The notes: generated by a model from the letters alone, not told the origin. A DNA stretch of 57,843 nucleotides from Winogradskyella sp. (GCF_016744625.1 NZ_JADGDZ010000012.1:1-57843), one strand, 5' to 3'; counted from the stretch's first letter, positions 41,944 to 50,014 are shown. Translations and numbers: made by a program.

Positions 41944-43146
41944 TTAATCTTTGTTAATTGTTTTGATTGAATCGTTGTGTGAGTATATAATCCCATTAAC
42001 TATATCAAAGTAAATAAGACCCGTAGATTTCTCTTTTGGATTTGATGGCTTGGACATTAATCGGTTTCTTTCCTTCCTTTTTGGTTGCATCGTAACTTCG
42101 AACCCATCGTCTCCTACTAAATTTCTAGTATTATAACCAATAACTTCTAGACCGTGATTGAGATCTGGATAGAAAAAATGAATTTTTGAGTATTCAGAGA
42201 ATAGGTCAAAACGTTGAAAACCCTCTGTCCAATTATAAAAGAAATACTCACTATTAAAATCTATAATCTTGTTACCTAAACCTATCTCACCTATTTCAAC
42301 TTTTGTAAACTCTGAATGTATTTCAGTGTTTTTTAATTGTCCAATAAGCGCGTGCCGTGTATTTGCAAAACTGTATTGCCCACCAATAATTGCATTGGCT
42401 CTAAAATAACCATTGTCTACATCAAAAATGTTTAAAGGATTGCCTAGTACTTTAAATCTTAATTTAGAATTTCTAATATTCATTGTTGCACGATTATAAA
42501 AATCATCAATAAAAACTAAATTCGAGTTCTCTAAAGTAGCTCTTACGTGTATGTTTTCTGGAATCTTTATAACCATTTTAGAGATTATAAGATTATCAAC
42601 GCTCCGGTTCCATCTCTCTGTTTGACGTGACGTTATTTTTAATGCACCACGTATTTTATTTCTAAATAATAATTCTGAATTAGTAATCTCGTTTATAACA
42701 GAATCTAAAGATTTTCTAATAATAGGTTTTGGCAATGAATCTTTTAATAAATTCTTTTTTTCAAAACGATCAATCAATAATTCATCAAAATCATAAACAC
42801 TATGTCTTATGGTATTTCTGGTTTTTGATGAATATGTAATTTTATTGCCTTCCTTTTTACCTGAAACTATTAAATGTTTTAGCTGTCTTTCTTTAAGTTT
42901 TCTTCTTGTGTTTTTAAACTCTATTGTGTACTCAATATATACGTTATCATCTGGCGACTCAAATACTTGGGCAGACGTATTTTTTAAATTTAATACTAAC
43001 GTTGTATTATCATTTGTGGTAAAATTTTCTTTATAAATAGTATGCTTTTCGTCCATTTCAATTTCAGACGTTTTTTGTGCATAAGCAACTGTTGATGTGA
43101 TGAGTATCAGCAATAAAATTTTAAATTGATTTTTCATAATGTTCAT
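41944..43146 (-). CDS. Exported DUF4097-like protein, 400 aa
   Basis: Signal peptide at about residues 4-24 (ILLLILITSTVAYAQ). The rest is built of repeated beta-strands, including VRATLENSNLVFIDDFYNRAT and NIRNSKLRFKVLG, the layered pattern of DUF4097/adhesin-like beta-helices found in products of sigma-factor operons. Start could be the ATG at 43146 or the ATG three codons later; the second sits directly before the signal peptide. It overlaps the preceding gene by 26 bases at most. Probably a surface-exposed or periplasmic partner of the signalling pair upstream. Confidence 0.78.
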   Translation of the reverse strand: MNIMKNQFKILLLILITSTVAYAQKTSEIEMDEKHTIYKENFTTNDNTTLVLNLKNTSAQVFESPDDNVYIEYTIEFKNTRRKLKERQLKHLIVSGKKEGNKITYSSKTRNTIRHSVYDFDELLIDRFEKKNLLKDSLPKPIIRKSLDSVINEITNSELLFRNKIRGALKITSRQTERWNRSVDNLIISKMVIKIPENIHVRATLENSNLVFIDDFYNRATMNIRNSKLRFKVLGNPLNIFDVDNGYFRANAIIGGQYSFANTRHALIGQLKNTEIHSEFTKVEIGEIGLGNKIIDFNSEYFFYNWTEGFQRFDLFSEYSKIHFFYPDLNHGLEVIGYNTRNLVGDDGFEVTMQPKRKERNRLMSKPSNPKEKSTGLIYFDIVNGIIYSHNDSIKTINKD

Positions 43147-43633
43147 TTTTTTGATTTAATATTTTAATGTGCTCTTGTATATCTTTTAATATTTGAAGTC
43201 GTGTTTGAAGATTTTCTACTAAAGCTTCAATAGTTATTATATTATCAGATTCATTTTTAAACTGAGTAGAAACTTCCTGATAGTCAACATCTAAGTCCTC
43301 TAGTTTCTTTTTGAAGCGTCCTACTAAAATCTCATCATCTGCAATAGCTATAAAACTCTCCCATTCTGTTTCGATATCTTTTAAATACTCTGCCTCAAAA
43401 GCCTCAATTTGTGCAACGATTGGAGATGTTTTCACTTCTTCAGGTTTGTCATAAAACAAACTAAAACCAATAGTTAATGCTATAAGTAATACAGCTGCTA
43501 TTTTTAGCCAAGGAAAAGATGATTTTTGCTTAGATTGCTTATTTAGTTTTTCTAAAAACTCTGTTCTGTGATTTTTTGGAAGCGTTTTTAAATCATCTTC
43601 CTCCTTAAATAAATTTCTAATATCTCGCTTCAT
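43121..43633 (-). CDS. Single-pass membrane protein, probable anti-sigma factor, 170 aa
   Basis: Residues 1-40 are cytoplasmic, charged and rich in Lys and Leu; 44-62 is one hydrophobic segment (WLKIAAVLLIALTIGFSLF); the rest is a periplasmic coiled-coil-like stretch rich in Glu. No ZAS (HxxxCxxC) zinc motif is visible. It starts 17 bases inside the end of the ECF sigma gene. Order and translational overlap suggest that it binds and holds the sigma factor, though the sequence alone does not prove this. Confidence 0.75.
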   Translation of the reverse strand: MKRDIRNLFKEEDDLKTLPKNHRTEFLEKLNKQSKQKSSFPWLKIAAVLLIALTIGFSLFYDKPEEVKTSPIVAQIEAFEAEYLKDIETEWESFIAIADDEILVGRFKKKLEDLDVDYQEVSTQFKNESDNIITIEALVENLQTRLQILKDIQEHIKILNQKNEHYEKSI

Positions 43634-44165
43634 TATACTTTTGTTTTAATAGGTCTTGTAATTTTAATTTGCCACGTCTTAAATGTGTTCGAGAGGTTTT
43701 TATTGGAATTTCTAAAATGTCTGATATCTCTTGGTGATCGTAACCTTCAATTAAATAGAGTTGGACTACAATTTTATGTTTTTGGCTGAGTTGCTCTATC
43801 TCATTTAGGATTTCTTGTTTGGATATTGAACTGTCAAAATCCCAACCTTTATCCTCAATTAATTCCAATATTTCTACTTCATTATCACTAAATTCAATCT
43901 TGCGTTTCTTTAACATATCTAAACATTGATTGATAATGATTCGTTTTAACCAAGCTCCGAATGTTGCTTTCGGTTTATAGCTACTTATACTTACGAATGC
44001 TTTTAAAAACCCCTCTTGCATTGCATCTTTGGCATCTTCTTCATTATTAAGATAACGACATGCTATAGTATACATCGCTTTACAGTATTTGTCATAAATC
44101 TGCATTTGAGCAATCGGATTGCCTTTTCTGCTAGCTTCTATTAACGTATTATCTATGTTTTGCAT
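43617..44165 (-). CDS. ECF RNA polymerase sigma factor, first ECF operon
   Basis: 182 aa with region 2 (YDKYCKAMYTIACRYLNNEEDAKDAMQEGFLKAF) and region 4 (HQEISDILEIPIKTSRTHLRRGK), and no region 3. First gene of a four-gene operon: sigma, single-pass membrane protein, DUF4097-like exported protein, exported 212-aa protein, with overlaps or gaps of a few bases. Upstream, TGAAAC and CGTT 16 bases apart look like an autoregulatory promoter. Likely responds to envelope conditions. Confidence 0.95.
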   Translation of the reverse strand: MQNIDNTLIEASRKGNPIAQMQIYDKYCKAMYTIACRYLNNEEDAKDAMQEGFLKAFVSISSYKPKATFGAWLKRIIINQCLDMLKKRKIEFSDNEVEILELIEDKGWDFDSSISKQEILNEIEQLSQKHKIVVQLYLIEGYDHQEISDILEIPIKTSRTHLRRGKLKLQDLLKQKYNEARY

Positions 44166-44191
44166 CTAATTGGTTAGTGTTCTATTTTAAA

Positions 44192-44217
44192 AACGAAAAA
44201 AAAGTAAAAGGGTTTCA
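44192..44217 (-). promoter_or_regulatory. Candidate ECF autoregulatory promoter (TGAAAC-N16-CGTT)
   Basis: On the minus strand TGAAAC (44217-44212), 16 bases, CGTT (44195-44192). The arrangement resembles ECF promoters such as those of SigW-type factors. 26 bases before the sigma ATG at 44165. Confidence 0.5.
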
Positions 44218-44251
44218 AAATTTTGAATAAAAAGACTGAGTTTAATTGAAT

Positions 44252-45616
44252 ATGCCTAAATTTAGAATTAATTATCAGCCAATCAAACTAACCATGAGTC
44301 AAGATTACAATAATCCTGCATTTAAAAAACTGCTTCAAAAACTACAAGAAGAAAGCTGGCAATTAGAATTACTAATTTCTGGTTTTGCCATTTTTGGTCT
44401 GTTTACTGCAATTGAACCTATTTTCGACAGTATGCGAGAAGCTCAAAACACCCGACAACTATCTGTATCTGTCATATATACTATCGGATTTATTTCTTGT
44501 GCTATTCTTATTTTTAATTTAATGTTCCATGTGTTGTTACGTGGTTTGTGGATTGGCGCATTGGGCTTGCGCTATGTATCTGGCGATATTGATTATGACG
44601 TTTTAAATTATAGTCCAAAATTCACTAAATACTTAAAGAAAAAAGTTGGTTCTTTTGACAAATATATTGGTACACTAGAAAATTATTGCAGTATCATATT
44701 TGCGATATCTTTTCTACTTATTTTCTATGTGCTAGCTATAACGTTTTCCATATTCACTATTGTCTTACTAGCTACTTATGTGTTGGATAGTGACACACTC
44801 CCTGGATGGATTTCTAAAGGTATAGGCATACCAGTTATGGTTTTTATATGTTTTGGCATGTTAATTACTTTTATTGATTTTATAACTCTTGGTTTTCTAA
44901 AGAAGAAAAAATGGATTTCTAAAATCTATTTCCCTATTTATTGGGTATTTAGTTTCATTACTTTATCCTTTTTATATCGTGCATTAGTTTATAATTTTTT
45001 AGATAATAAATTTGGAAGACGGCTCAGTTTAATCTTAGTGCCGTTTTATATATTAGCAGCTATAATGACGTCTTTCCATTACACAAAATCTAATTACATT
45101 AATAGCAACTTAAATTCTAGTAGCATCATGGCAAACTCTAGTAGCTATGAAAATTTGCTCATGGAGAACAAAACCTTTACAGATGATGTTATTATTCAAT
45201 CTAAAGTAATCACAGATCCTTTTGTTAAAGTATTTATGTTGTATTCTGAAAATATTGAGGATCGTGTGTTTTATTACAATCCAAGTTTAGAACCAGATAA
45301 AGATGCAAGAGGTTTAGGTACAGACATTGTAATTACTTCTAACTTCTCTAGTGAAACTAAAATTGATAGCTTAAGGCAAGAGTACCTTAAAACAATTAAC
45401 TCTATCTATACTATTAAAATAGACTCTACTACTTATAACAATGAATTGATTTTTGGACAGAATCTAAAAAAAGAGTTAGGTTTTGAAACCTATATTGGTA
45501 CTAAAGAACTGAGAGAAGGCAAACACCTTTTAAAAGTAAGCAGACGTAGTATAGTAGAAGGTGATACGACATATTGGAGAGTCGCAAGAATTCCTTTCTG
45601 GTATTACCCTAACTAA
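44252..45616 (+). CDS. Large membrane protein between the two ECF operons, about 454 aa
   Basis: Unknown family to me. About seven hydrophobic segments lie within about residues 45-295 of the long form, then a soluble, probably periplasmic C-terminal part of about 160 residues. Starts at 44252 (ATG) or at 44294 (MSQDYNN) are both possible; a TTG at 44246 is less likely. It is transcribed opposite to both sigma operons and overlaps the end of the second one by 4 bases, tail to tail. A regulated target, receptor or sensor is conceivable, but nothing in the sequence proves this. Confidence 0.75.
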   Translation: MPKFRINYQPIKLTMSQDYNNPAFKKLLQKLQEESWQLELLISGFAIFGLFTAIEPIFDSMREAQNTRQLSVSVIYTIGFISCAILIFNLMFHVLLRGLWIGALGLRYVSGDIDYDVLNYSPKFTKYLKKKVGSFDKYIGTLENYCSIIFAISFLLIFYVLAITFSIFTIVLLATYVLDSDTLPGWISKGIGIPVMVFICFGMLITFIDFITLGFLKKKKWISKIYFPIYWVFSFITLSFLYRALVYNFLDNKFGRRLSLILVPFYILAAIMTSFHYTKSNYINSNLNSSSIMANSSSYENLLMENKTFTDDVIIQSKVITDPFVKVFMLYSENIEDRVFYYNPSLEPDKDARGLGTDIVITSNFSSETKIDSLRQEYLKTINSIYTIKIDSTTYNNELIFGQNLKKELGFETYIGTKELREGKHLLKVSRRSIVEGDTTYWRVARIPFWYYPN

Positions 45617-46008
45617 AAAGCCATTCGTTTATCAAAATAATGCTTTAATAAAGGAATTTGAATACTTAACATTACTGCCAAGAATACCATTGCATACATT
45701 AAGGTTTTAGAAAAGTTAAAGGATATATTTTCTAAAGGATTTGAAACACTAGATAAATTAAAACGATCTAACCAACTGTTATTAGCAGAAGGCTCTTTAA
45801 AAATCATATAACCTATCAGTACAATAAAACCAATAGCTATTAGTGTCCAAACAGATTTTGGTATTAATGGCTTATAAACAGTTGCAGTAGAAATAGCTTC
45901 AACTTTAGACATTACTTTATCAGTAAAATCTAATGACGGTTGCTCTAATACTTCATTAGATAACAATTTATCGATAAATGCTTCTATTTTTTTCTCATCG
46001 CGTTCCAT
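45613..46008 (-). CDS. Probable membrane anti-sigma-like protein, 131 aa, second ECF operon
   Basis: Residues 1-45 cytoplasmic, acidic and helical; two hydrophobic segments at about 50-69 (WTLIAIGFIVLIGYMIF) and 101-120 (LMYAMVFLAVMLSIQIPLL). It starts 14 bases before the end of the ECF sigma gene (overlap), as expected for a cognate regulator. No zinc motif. It has the form of the small anti-sigma proteins paired with flavobacterial ECF factors; no sequence family is certain. Confidence 0.78.
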   Translation of the reverse strand: MERDEKKIEAFIDKLLSNEVLEQPSLDFTDKVMSKVEAISTATVYKPLIPKSVWTLIAIGFIVLIGYMIFKEPSANNSWLDRFNLSSVSNPLENISFNFSKTLMYAMVFLAVMLSIQIPLLKHYFDKRMAF

Positions 46009-46579
46009 AATTCATACTGTTTTGAGGTTGTAAATACTGCTCTAATATAACAGCTAACTTTTTTCTTGCTCTAAAAAGTTTCACTTTAACTGTATTGGCT
46101 TCAATATTAATAATCTTAGATATCTCATCTAAAGAGAGCTCTTCAAAATAAAATAGTGTTAATAATGCACTACTATCTTCTGGTAATTTATTGATACAAT
46201 TTTTAATAAGTGTATGTTTTTCTTCTTTAATTAAATTATCTAGTGCATTATCAATAGTATCTAATTTATTAAAAGTAAACTCATCTATTGCTACATCATT
46301 TAAATGTTTCTTATTCTTTTTAATACGATCTAAACAGGTATTATAAGTCACTTTATAAATCCAAGTCGAAAACTTAGAATCCCCTTTAAACTTATCTAAC
46401 GACTTAAATACCTTTATAAATGTATCTTGTGCCACCTCTTCTGCTTCTTCTCTATGCTTTAACATACGCAAGGCCAAAGTAAATACCAAGTCCTTATAAC
46501 GATTCACTAATTGCGTATACGCCTTAGTGTCGCCATTTTTAATGGATTCTATTAATTTTTTATCGTCGTTGGTGGTCAT
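45995..46579 (-). CDS. ECF RNA polymerase sigma factor, second ECF operon
   Basis: 194 aa with region 2 (VNRYKDLVFTLALRMLKHREEAEEVAQDTFIKVFK) and region 4 (SLDEISKIINIEANTVKVKLFRARKKL). The reading frame is open for 30 more codons upstream, but those would lie upstream of and across its own promoter (46592-46617), so the ATG at 46579 (MTTNDDKKL) is the start, giving a leader of about 6 bases. Its promoter is almost identical to the divergent promoter of the DUF6249-like gene (46727), and similar sites precede genes at 15969, 24013 and 38903. Confidence 0.95.
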   Translation of the reverse strand: MTTNDDKKLIESIKNGDTKAYTQLVNRYKDLVFTLALRMLKHREEAEEVAQDTFIKVFKSLDKFKGDSKFSTWIYKVTYNTCLDRIKKNKKHLNDVAIDEFTFNKLDTIDNALDNLIKEEKHTLIKNCINKLPEDSSALLTLFYFEELSLDEISKIINIEANTVKVKLFRARKKLAVILEQYLQPQNSMNYGTR

Positions 46580-46591
46580 TTGTATTATTAA

Positions 46592-46617
46592 GACGACATA
46601 ATATAATAATAGGTTAC
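46592..46617 (-). promoter_or_regulatory. Autoregulatory ECF promoter, minus strand
   Basis: On the minus strand GTAACC (46617-46612), within TTTGTAACCT, then 16 bases, then CGTC (46595-46592) within ATGTCGTC. Same 9-base and 8-base blocks as the divergent promoter at 46655-46680. Confidence 0.75.
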
Positions 46618-46654
46618 AAAAATGGATGAAAAATATTTTTTTTTCGAAAAAGTT

Positions 46655-46680
46655 GTAACCTCCATTCAAAACATGTCGTC
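46655..46680 (+). promoter_or_regulatory. ECF promoter of the DUF6249-like gene, plus strand
   Basis: TTGTAACCT (46653-46661) holding GTAACC at 46655-46660, 16 bases, CGTC at 46677-46680 within ATGTCGTC. Mirror image of the sigma gene promoter; about 40-base leader to the ATG at 46727. Confidence 0.75.
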
Positions 46681-46726
46681 ATAAGCTATGAACAAAATAA
46701 AAATAATCAATTAAAAACAAACAATT

Positions 46727-47074
46727 ATGCACGCAGGAGAAGTAATAATACCAATCACATTTTTCGCAATAATCTTTGGAGTATTTTATTTATACATATC
46801 ATCTCGAAACAAAGAACGACTTGCTCTTATCGAAAAAGGGGCAGATGCAAGTATCTTTAATATAGGTAAACGATCTGGAGCATCGTGGAAAGTTATAGTT
46901 TTAAATCTAGCTTTTCTTTTAATGGGTATAGGACTAGGTGTACTATTTGCGAATATTTTAGAAACATATTCTAATTTAGACGATGATGCAGTATATCCAT
47001 CAATGATATTCTTAATGGCTGGTGTTGGTCTATATGTAGGCTATACGCAAACCAGAAAAGCACTTGAGGACTAA
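46727..47074 (+). CDS. DUF6249-like small membrane protein, 115 aa
   Basis: Three hydrophobic segments: 6-26, about 52-74 and about 90-108. The first loop has the KERLALIEKGADASIF pattern that marks the DUF6249 family, small membrane proteins often found beside flavobacterial sigma factors. It is divergent from the sigma gene and shares its promoter type, so it is probably the strongest target of this sigma factor. Role unknown; an envelope-protective or regulatory protein is likely. Followed by a terminator. Confidence 0.87.
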   Translation: MHAGEVIIPITFFAIIFGVFYLYISSRNKERLALIEKGADASIFNIGKRSGASWKVIVLNLAFLLMGIGLGVLFANILETYSNLDDDAVYPSMIFLMAGVGLYVGYTQTRKALED

Positions 47075-47096
47075 TAAATTAAAATCAATCAATTAG

Positions 47097-47127
47097 AAAA
47101 GCGTCTCATTTATGAGGCGTTTTTTTG
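47097..47127 (+). terminator. Terminator of the DUF6249-like gene
   Basis: Arms GCGTCTCAT and ATGAGGCGT (with G-T pairs), followed by seven T. Confidence 0.85.
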
Positions 47128-47168
47128 TGGCATAAAAAATGTATATTTAATAAAAAGCATACAATTAT

Positions 47169-47195
47169 TGTCATGCTGAATTTATTTCAGCATCT
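47169..47195. repeat. TGTCATGCTGAA-type interspersed repeat
   Basis: ATGCTGAA, then TTTAT, then TTCAGCAT: an 8-base stem, the commonly seen flavobacterial palindrome family. Confidence 0.65.
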
Positions 47196-47223
47196 TTAAT
47201 CATTAACAACTATAAATTTTATA

Positions 47224-47247
47224 GACACTGAAACAAGTTCAGTGTGG
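47224..47247. repeat. CACTGAA-type interspersed repeat
   Basis: ACACTGAA, CAAG, TTCAGTGT: perfect 8-base stem, 30 bases after the copy at 47169; the two together resemble one composite repeat. Confidence 0.6.
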
Positions 47248-47283
47248 CGAGTTTAAAGTTTTAGTAATTCATTTTTATATTAA

Positions 47284-48258
47284 ATGTATAAAGTTTTATT
47301 TATTCTTCTATTTATTGGACAAATATCCTTTGCTCAAATCATAGTTAAAGATAGCATTACAAATTATCCTGTAAGTTATGCGACTATATCTTTTGGTAAT
47401 GGCAATGGCCTTTTTGCTGATGGTGAAGGCAAATTTTATTTCACTAAAAAACTCTATCCAGATATTGACTCCTTATTTATATCTGCATTAGGGTTTAAGA
47501 ATCTTAATATATCGGCTCAAAATCTTCCGAGTGAATTATTAATGCAACCTCAAGCAGATGAGCTAGATGAAGTTGTTGTTGGTATAAAACTCAATAGAAA
47601 ATTTAAAAAGGAATCATTAAAGCCTTATTTAGATGACGATTACTACAATTGCTGGTTGCCAACCATAGAATCTGAAATTGCCGTGTATTTCCCTAAAACA
47701 ACAACCAAAGATCAAAAATTATCTAGTGTACAATTTCCTATTGCTTTAGAGTCTAAAGATTGGAAAAAACGCAAGCGTTCTAATAGTGATAAGAAAAAGT
47801 TCTCAACTTTATTTAAAGTACAATTTTATGCCAATAATGAAGGAGTTCCAGGAAAAACCTTAACATATCAAACGATTGTTTTTAGAGCCACTGAAAAAAA
47901 TGGTGATGCCTACGAACTTAATGTTAAAGATTACGACATCTACATACCAAAAGATGGTTTTTTTGTATCCATTCAGGTTTTAGGTTATACTGATAAAGCA
48001 GGCAAACTGTTACCAAACAAAAAATACAAAGAGATAAAATCTAAAAATGGTGTCGTTAAGATTCCAACGAATTTTAGACCACTACTCCCATTTACTAATG
48101 AAATTAAAACTAAAAATACGTTTATAAAACGTGTCTTTATAAGTGGCAATAATTGGGTAAAGTTTGACAAAGGAAACGGTCTAGAATCTAGTTTACTCAA
48201 AAGAGATTTGTACAATTATGGTATTGGTCTAGCCTACAAAACCTATAAAGATGAATGA
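47284..48258 (+). CDS. Exported CarboxypepD_reg-like protein, 324 aa
   Basis: Signal peptide 1-17 (MYKVLFILLFIGQISFA). The N-terminal part of the mature chain (about 20-90; IVKDSITNYPVSYATISF, GLFADGEGKFYF, ISALGFKNL) is a carboxypeptidase-regulatory-like beta-sandwich, ending with LDEVVV as in TonB-linked proteins. The remaining 220 residues, Lys/Tyr-rich, form an unknown beta-rich domain, not a TonB barrel. Function unknown, probably a periplasmic or outer-membrane-attached protein. The DoxX-like pseudogene starts inside its last codons (8-base overlap), so they share an operon. Confidence 0.82.
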   Translation: MYKVLFILLFIGQISFAQIIVKDSITNYPVSYATISFGNGNGLFADGEGKFYFTKKLYPDIDSLFISALGFKNLNISAQNLPSELLMQPQADELDEVVVGIKLNRKFKKESLKPYLDDDYYNCWLPTIESEIAVYFPKTTTKDQKLSSVQFPIALESKDWKKRKRSNSDKKKFSTLFKVQFYANNEGVPGKTLTYQTIVFRATEKNGDAYELNVKDYDIYIPKDGFFVSIQVLGYTDKAGKLLPNKKYKEIKSKNGVVKIPTNFRPLLPFTNEIKTKNTFIKRVFISGNNWVKFDKGNGLESSLLKRDLYNYGIGLAYKTYKDE

Positions 48259-48607
48259 GTCTATTGGACTTAATGTAATGGCTGCTATTTATGTATTTGC
48301 TGGACTAATGCATTTTATAAAACCCAAAATCTACCTGCGAATTATGCCTAGACATTTATCTAATCACAAAGCTTTAGTTTATTTAAGCGGCATTGCTGAA
48401 ATCCTATTGGATATCGGTTTATGTATTCCTATACTTAAAGTCATTTCAGTTTATGGCATTATCACAATGCTCGCTGTTTTCCTTTTAGTACATTTTTATA
48501 TGCTATCTGGATAAAAAGCGTCTGCAGGCATCCCAAAATGGATTTTAATATTACGTATTCCGCTTCAGTTTGGATTAATGTATTGGGCTTGGATGTATTT
48601 GAATTAA
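48251..48607 (+). pseudogene. DoxX-like / MauE-type membrane protein gene with premature stop
   Basis: Reading from the ATG at 48251 gives an 87-residue chain with three hydrophobic segments, then a TAA stop at 48512-48514. The same frame continues for 30 codons (KASAGIPKWILILRIPL ... MYLN) to a second TAA at 48605-48607. This continuation is the normal fourth segment of the DoxX-like family (KAxAGIPKW after a Gly), and the full length of about 118 residues fits the family. A single GAA-to-TAA change would explain it. Functions of DoxX-like proteins are broadly redox/thiol-linked. The gene may be inactive, or a truncated protein may persist. A sequencing error is the main alternative. Confidence 0.82.
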
Positions 48608-48610
48608 AAA

Positions 48611-49291
48611 CTACTCCACCACAAAATCAAAATAAGTTTCAGGAAATGGTTCCCAACGCAATGTAAAATGCCACCATTCTTTAGGATAGTTTCTAAAGTT
48701 ATGTTTTAGCATAACTGTTTGTAGCAATTGTCTATTGGCTTTTTGCAATTCGGTAATGTCTTTATAATCTACCCAAGATTGTTCGCCAAAAAAATCATAA
48801 GGACTTCCCATATCAAGAGGTTCACCAGTTTCTCCATCAGTAATGGTTAAATCCAAGGTACTTCCTCTACTATGCCCTGAACGTGAAGCGATATAACCAG
48901 CTTTAAATAAATTACGCTTATCCACATCTGGATAAAACTGTTGTTTATTAAGAGTATCATTTAAATTCCTTGCCCAACGGATAAAATGATTAACAGCACC
49001 TTGTGGTCTGTAACCATCATAAACTTTTAAGCATAGATTTTGCTGCTGTAACTCTTCTTGTACGAGTTTTAATTTTTCGGCTGTAGCTTTAGTTATAATA
49101 AGCTTATTAGCTTTGTAGTTATCTATTGTATCACCAACAAAGTTATTTGTGGTGTAATACCTTAATTCTACATCTAAATCTGGAATCAGAGTTTTTGCAT
49201 ACACAAAACCTTCAGGTAATGTCTGCTTTTGATTAAAACCAAAGGTCATCAATGTAAAGCAAGCAACATATATGAGTGTTTTATAATTCAT
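48611..49291 (-). CDS. D-alanyl-D-alanine dipeptidase (VanX-like, peptidase M15D)
   Basis: 226 aa with a signal-like N terminus (about 1-20). The zinc-peptidase pattern is clear: SGHSRGSTLDLTI (SxHxxGxxxD, zinc His and Asp) and EWWHFTL (catalytic Glu and zinc His), plus VYDGYRP. It cuts D-Ala-D-Ala for peptidoglycan turnover, or as a resistance function when beside vanH and vanA, which are absent here, so it is a housekeeping or cell-wall-recycling copy. It ends 4 bases after the pseudogene on the other strand. Confidence 0.93.
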   Translation of the reverse strand: MNYKTLIYVACFTLMTFGFNQKQTLPEGFVYAKTLIPDLDVELRYYTTNNFVGDTIDNYKANKLIITKATAEKLKLVQEELQQQNLCLKVYDGYRPQGAVNHFIRWARNLNDTLNKQQFYPDVDKRNLFKAGYIASRSGHSRGSTLDLTITDGETGEPLDMGSPYDFFGEQSWVDYKDITELQKANRQLLQTVMLKHNFRNYPKEWWHFTLRWEPFPETYFDFVVE

Positions 49292-49390
49292 GTGCTATCT
49301 TTATTATTTTTATTTGTCACATGCAGTTCGTTATTAATCACTTTCCAAGTGTGATAAAACTATGAATATGCTCGTTTCATTTCTATGCAC

Positions 49391-49398
49391 TAATTTAG
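49391..49398 (+). promoter_or_regulatory. Possible -7 element of the AlkB gene
   Basis: TAATTTAG, one mismatch to TAnnTTTG, 15 bases before the ATG at 49413. It supports starting there rather than at 49362. Confidence 0.35.
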
Positions 49399-49412
49399 AC
49401 AAAAAATACACT

Positions 49413-50009
49413 ATGAACTTGTTTTCGCAAGAGAAACAACATTTTAATCTCCCAAATGCAGAACTCTTCTATATACCCAATTTCTTTTCTAAAGAAGAGT
49501 CCGATTCCTATTATAAAACTGTAAAAACTGATACCAATTGGCAAAACGATGATATTACCTTATTCGGAAAAACCTATAAACAACCAAGGCTAACCGCTTT
49601 ATTTGGAGAATCAGATCAACCTTATGGTTATTCTAATATCGTTATGCATCCAGAATCATTGACTCCAACTCTAAAAACTATTAAACAACGTATTGAAACA
49701 ACCTCAAAACATAAATTCAATACAGTTTTAGTAAATCTATACAGAGATGGTAATGGTTGGCATGCGGATAATGAAAAAGAATTAGGTGAGAATCCTGTTA
49801 TTGCTTCAGTTAGTTTTGGAGAAACACGTCCATTTCATTTTAAGCATAGAACACTAAAAGAACAACGGCATAAATTGAATTTAGAACATGGAAGCTTATT
49901 GATTATGAAAGGTGAAATGCAACAGCATTGGTTGCATCAAATTGCTAAAACTAAAAAGCTGATCGAGCCTAGAATTAATCTAACATTTAGGGAACTAACT
50001 ACTTTATAA
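49413..50009 (+). CDS. alkB: AlkB-type 2-oxoglutarate/Fe(II) dioxygenase, 198 aa
   Basis: Removes alkyl damage from DNA (or RNA) bases. Fe ligands: HADNE (His, Asp) and HWLHQI (His); 2-oxoglutarate Arg in RINLTFR at the C terminus. Further features: RLTALFGE and SFGETRPFHFKH. Frame is open 17 codons upstream to 49362, but the ATG at 49413 (MNLFSQ) follows a promoter-like box and fits homolog length. Single gene followed by a terminator. Confidence 0.93.
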   Translation: MNLFSQEKQHFNLPNAELFYIPNFFSKEESDSYYKTVKTDTNWQNDDITLFGKTYKQPRLTALFGESDQPYGYSNIVMHPESLTPTLKTIKQRIETTSKHKFNTVLVNLYRDGNGWHADNEKELGENPVIASVSFGETRPFHFKHRTLKEQRHKLNLEHGSLLIMKGEMQQHWLHQIAKTKKLIEPRINLTFRELTTL

Positions 50010-50014
50010 AAAAT

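Noticed and set aside
46580-46669. Longer N terminus for the second ECF sigma factor
   Set aside because: The 30 extra codons cover the promoter itself and encode hydrophobic residues alien to sigma factors.
46687-46713. Eight-codon mini reading frame in the leader of the DUF6249-like gene
   Set aside because: Too short and without any supporting sequence; expected by chance in AT-rich DNA.
48611-49291. Vancomycin-resistance cluster around the VanX-like gene
   Set aside because: No vanH, vanA or two-component genes next to it; such dipeptidases are common housekeeping enzymes in Gram-negatives.
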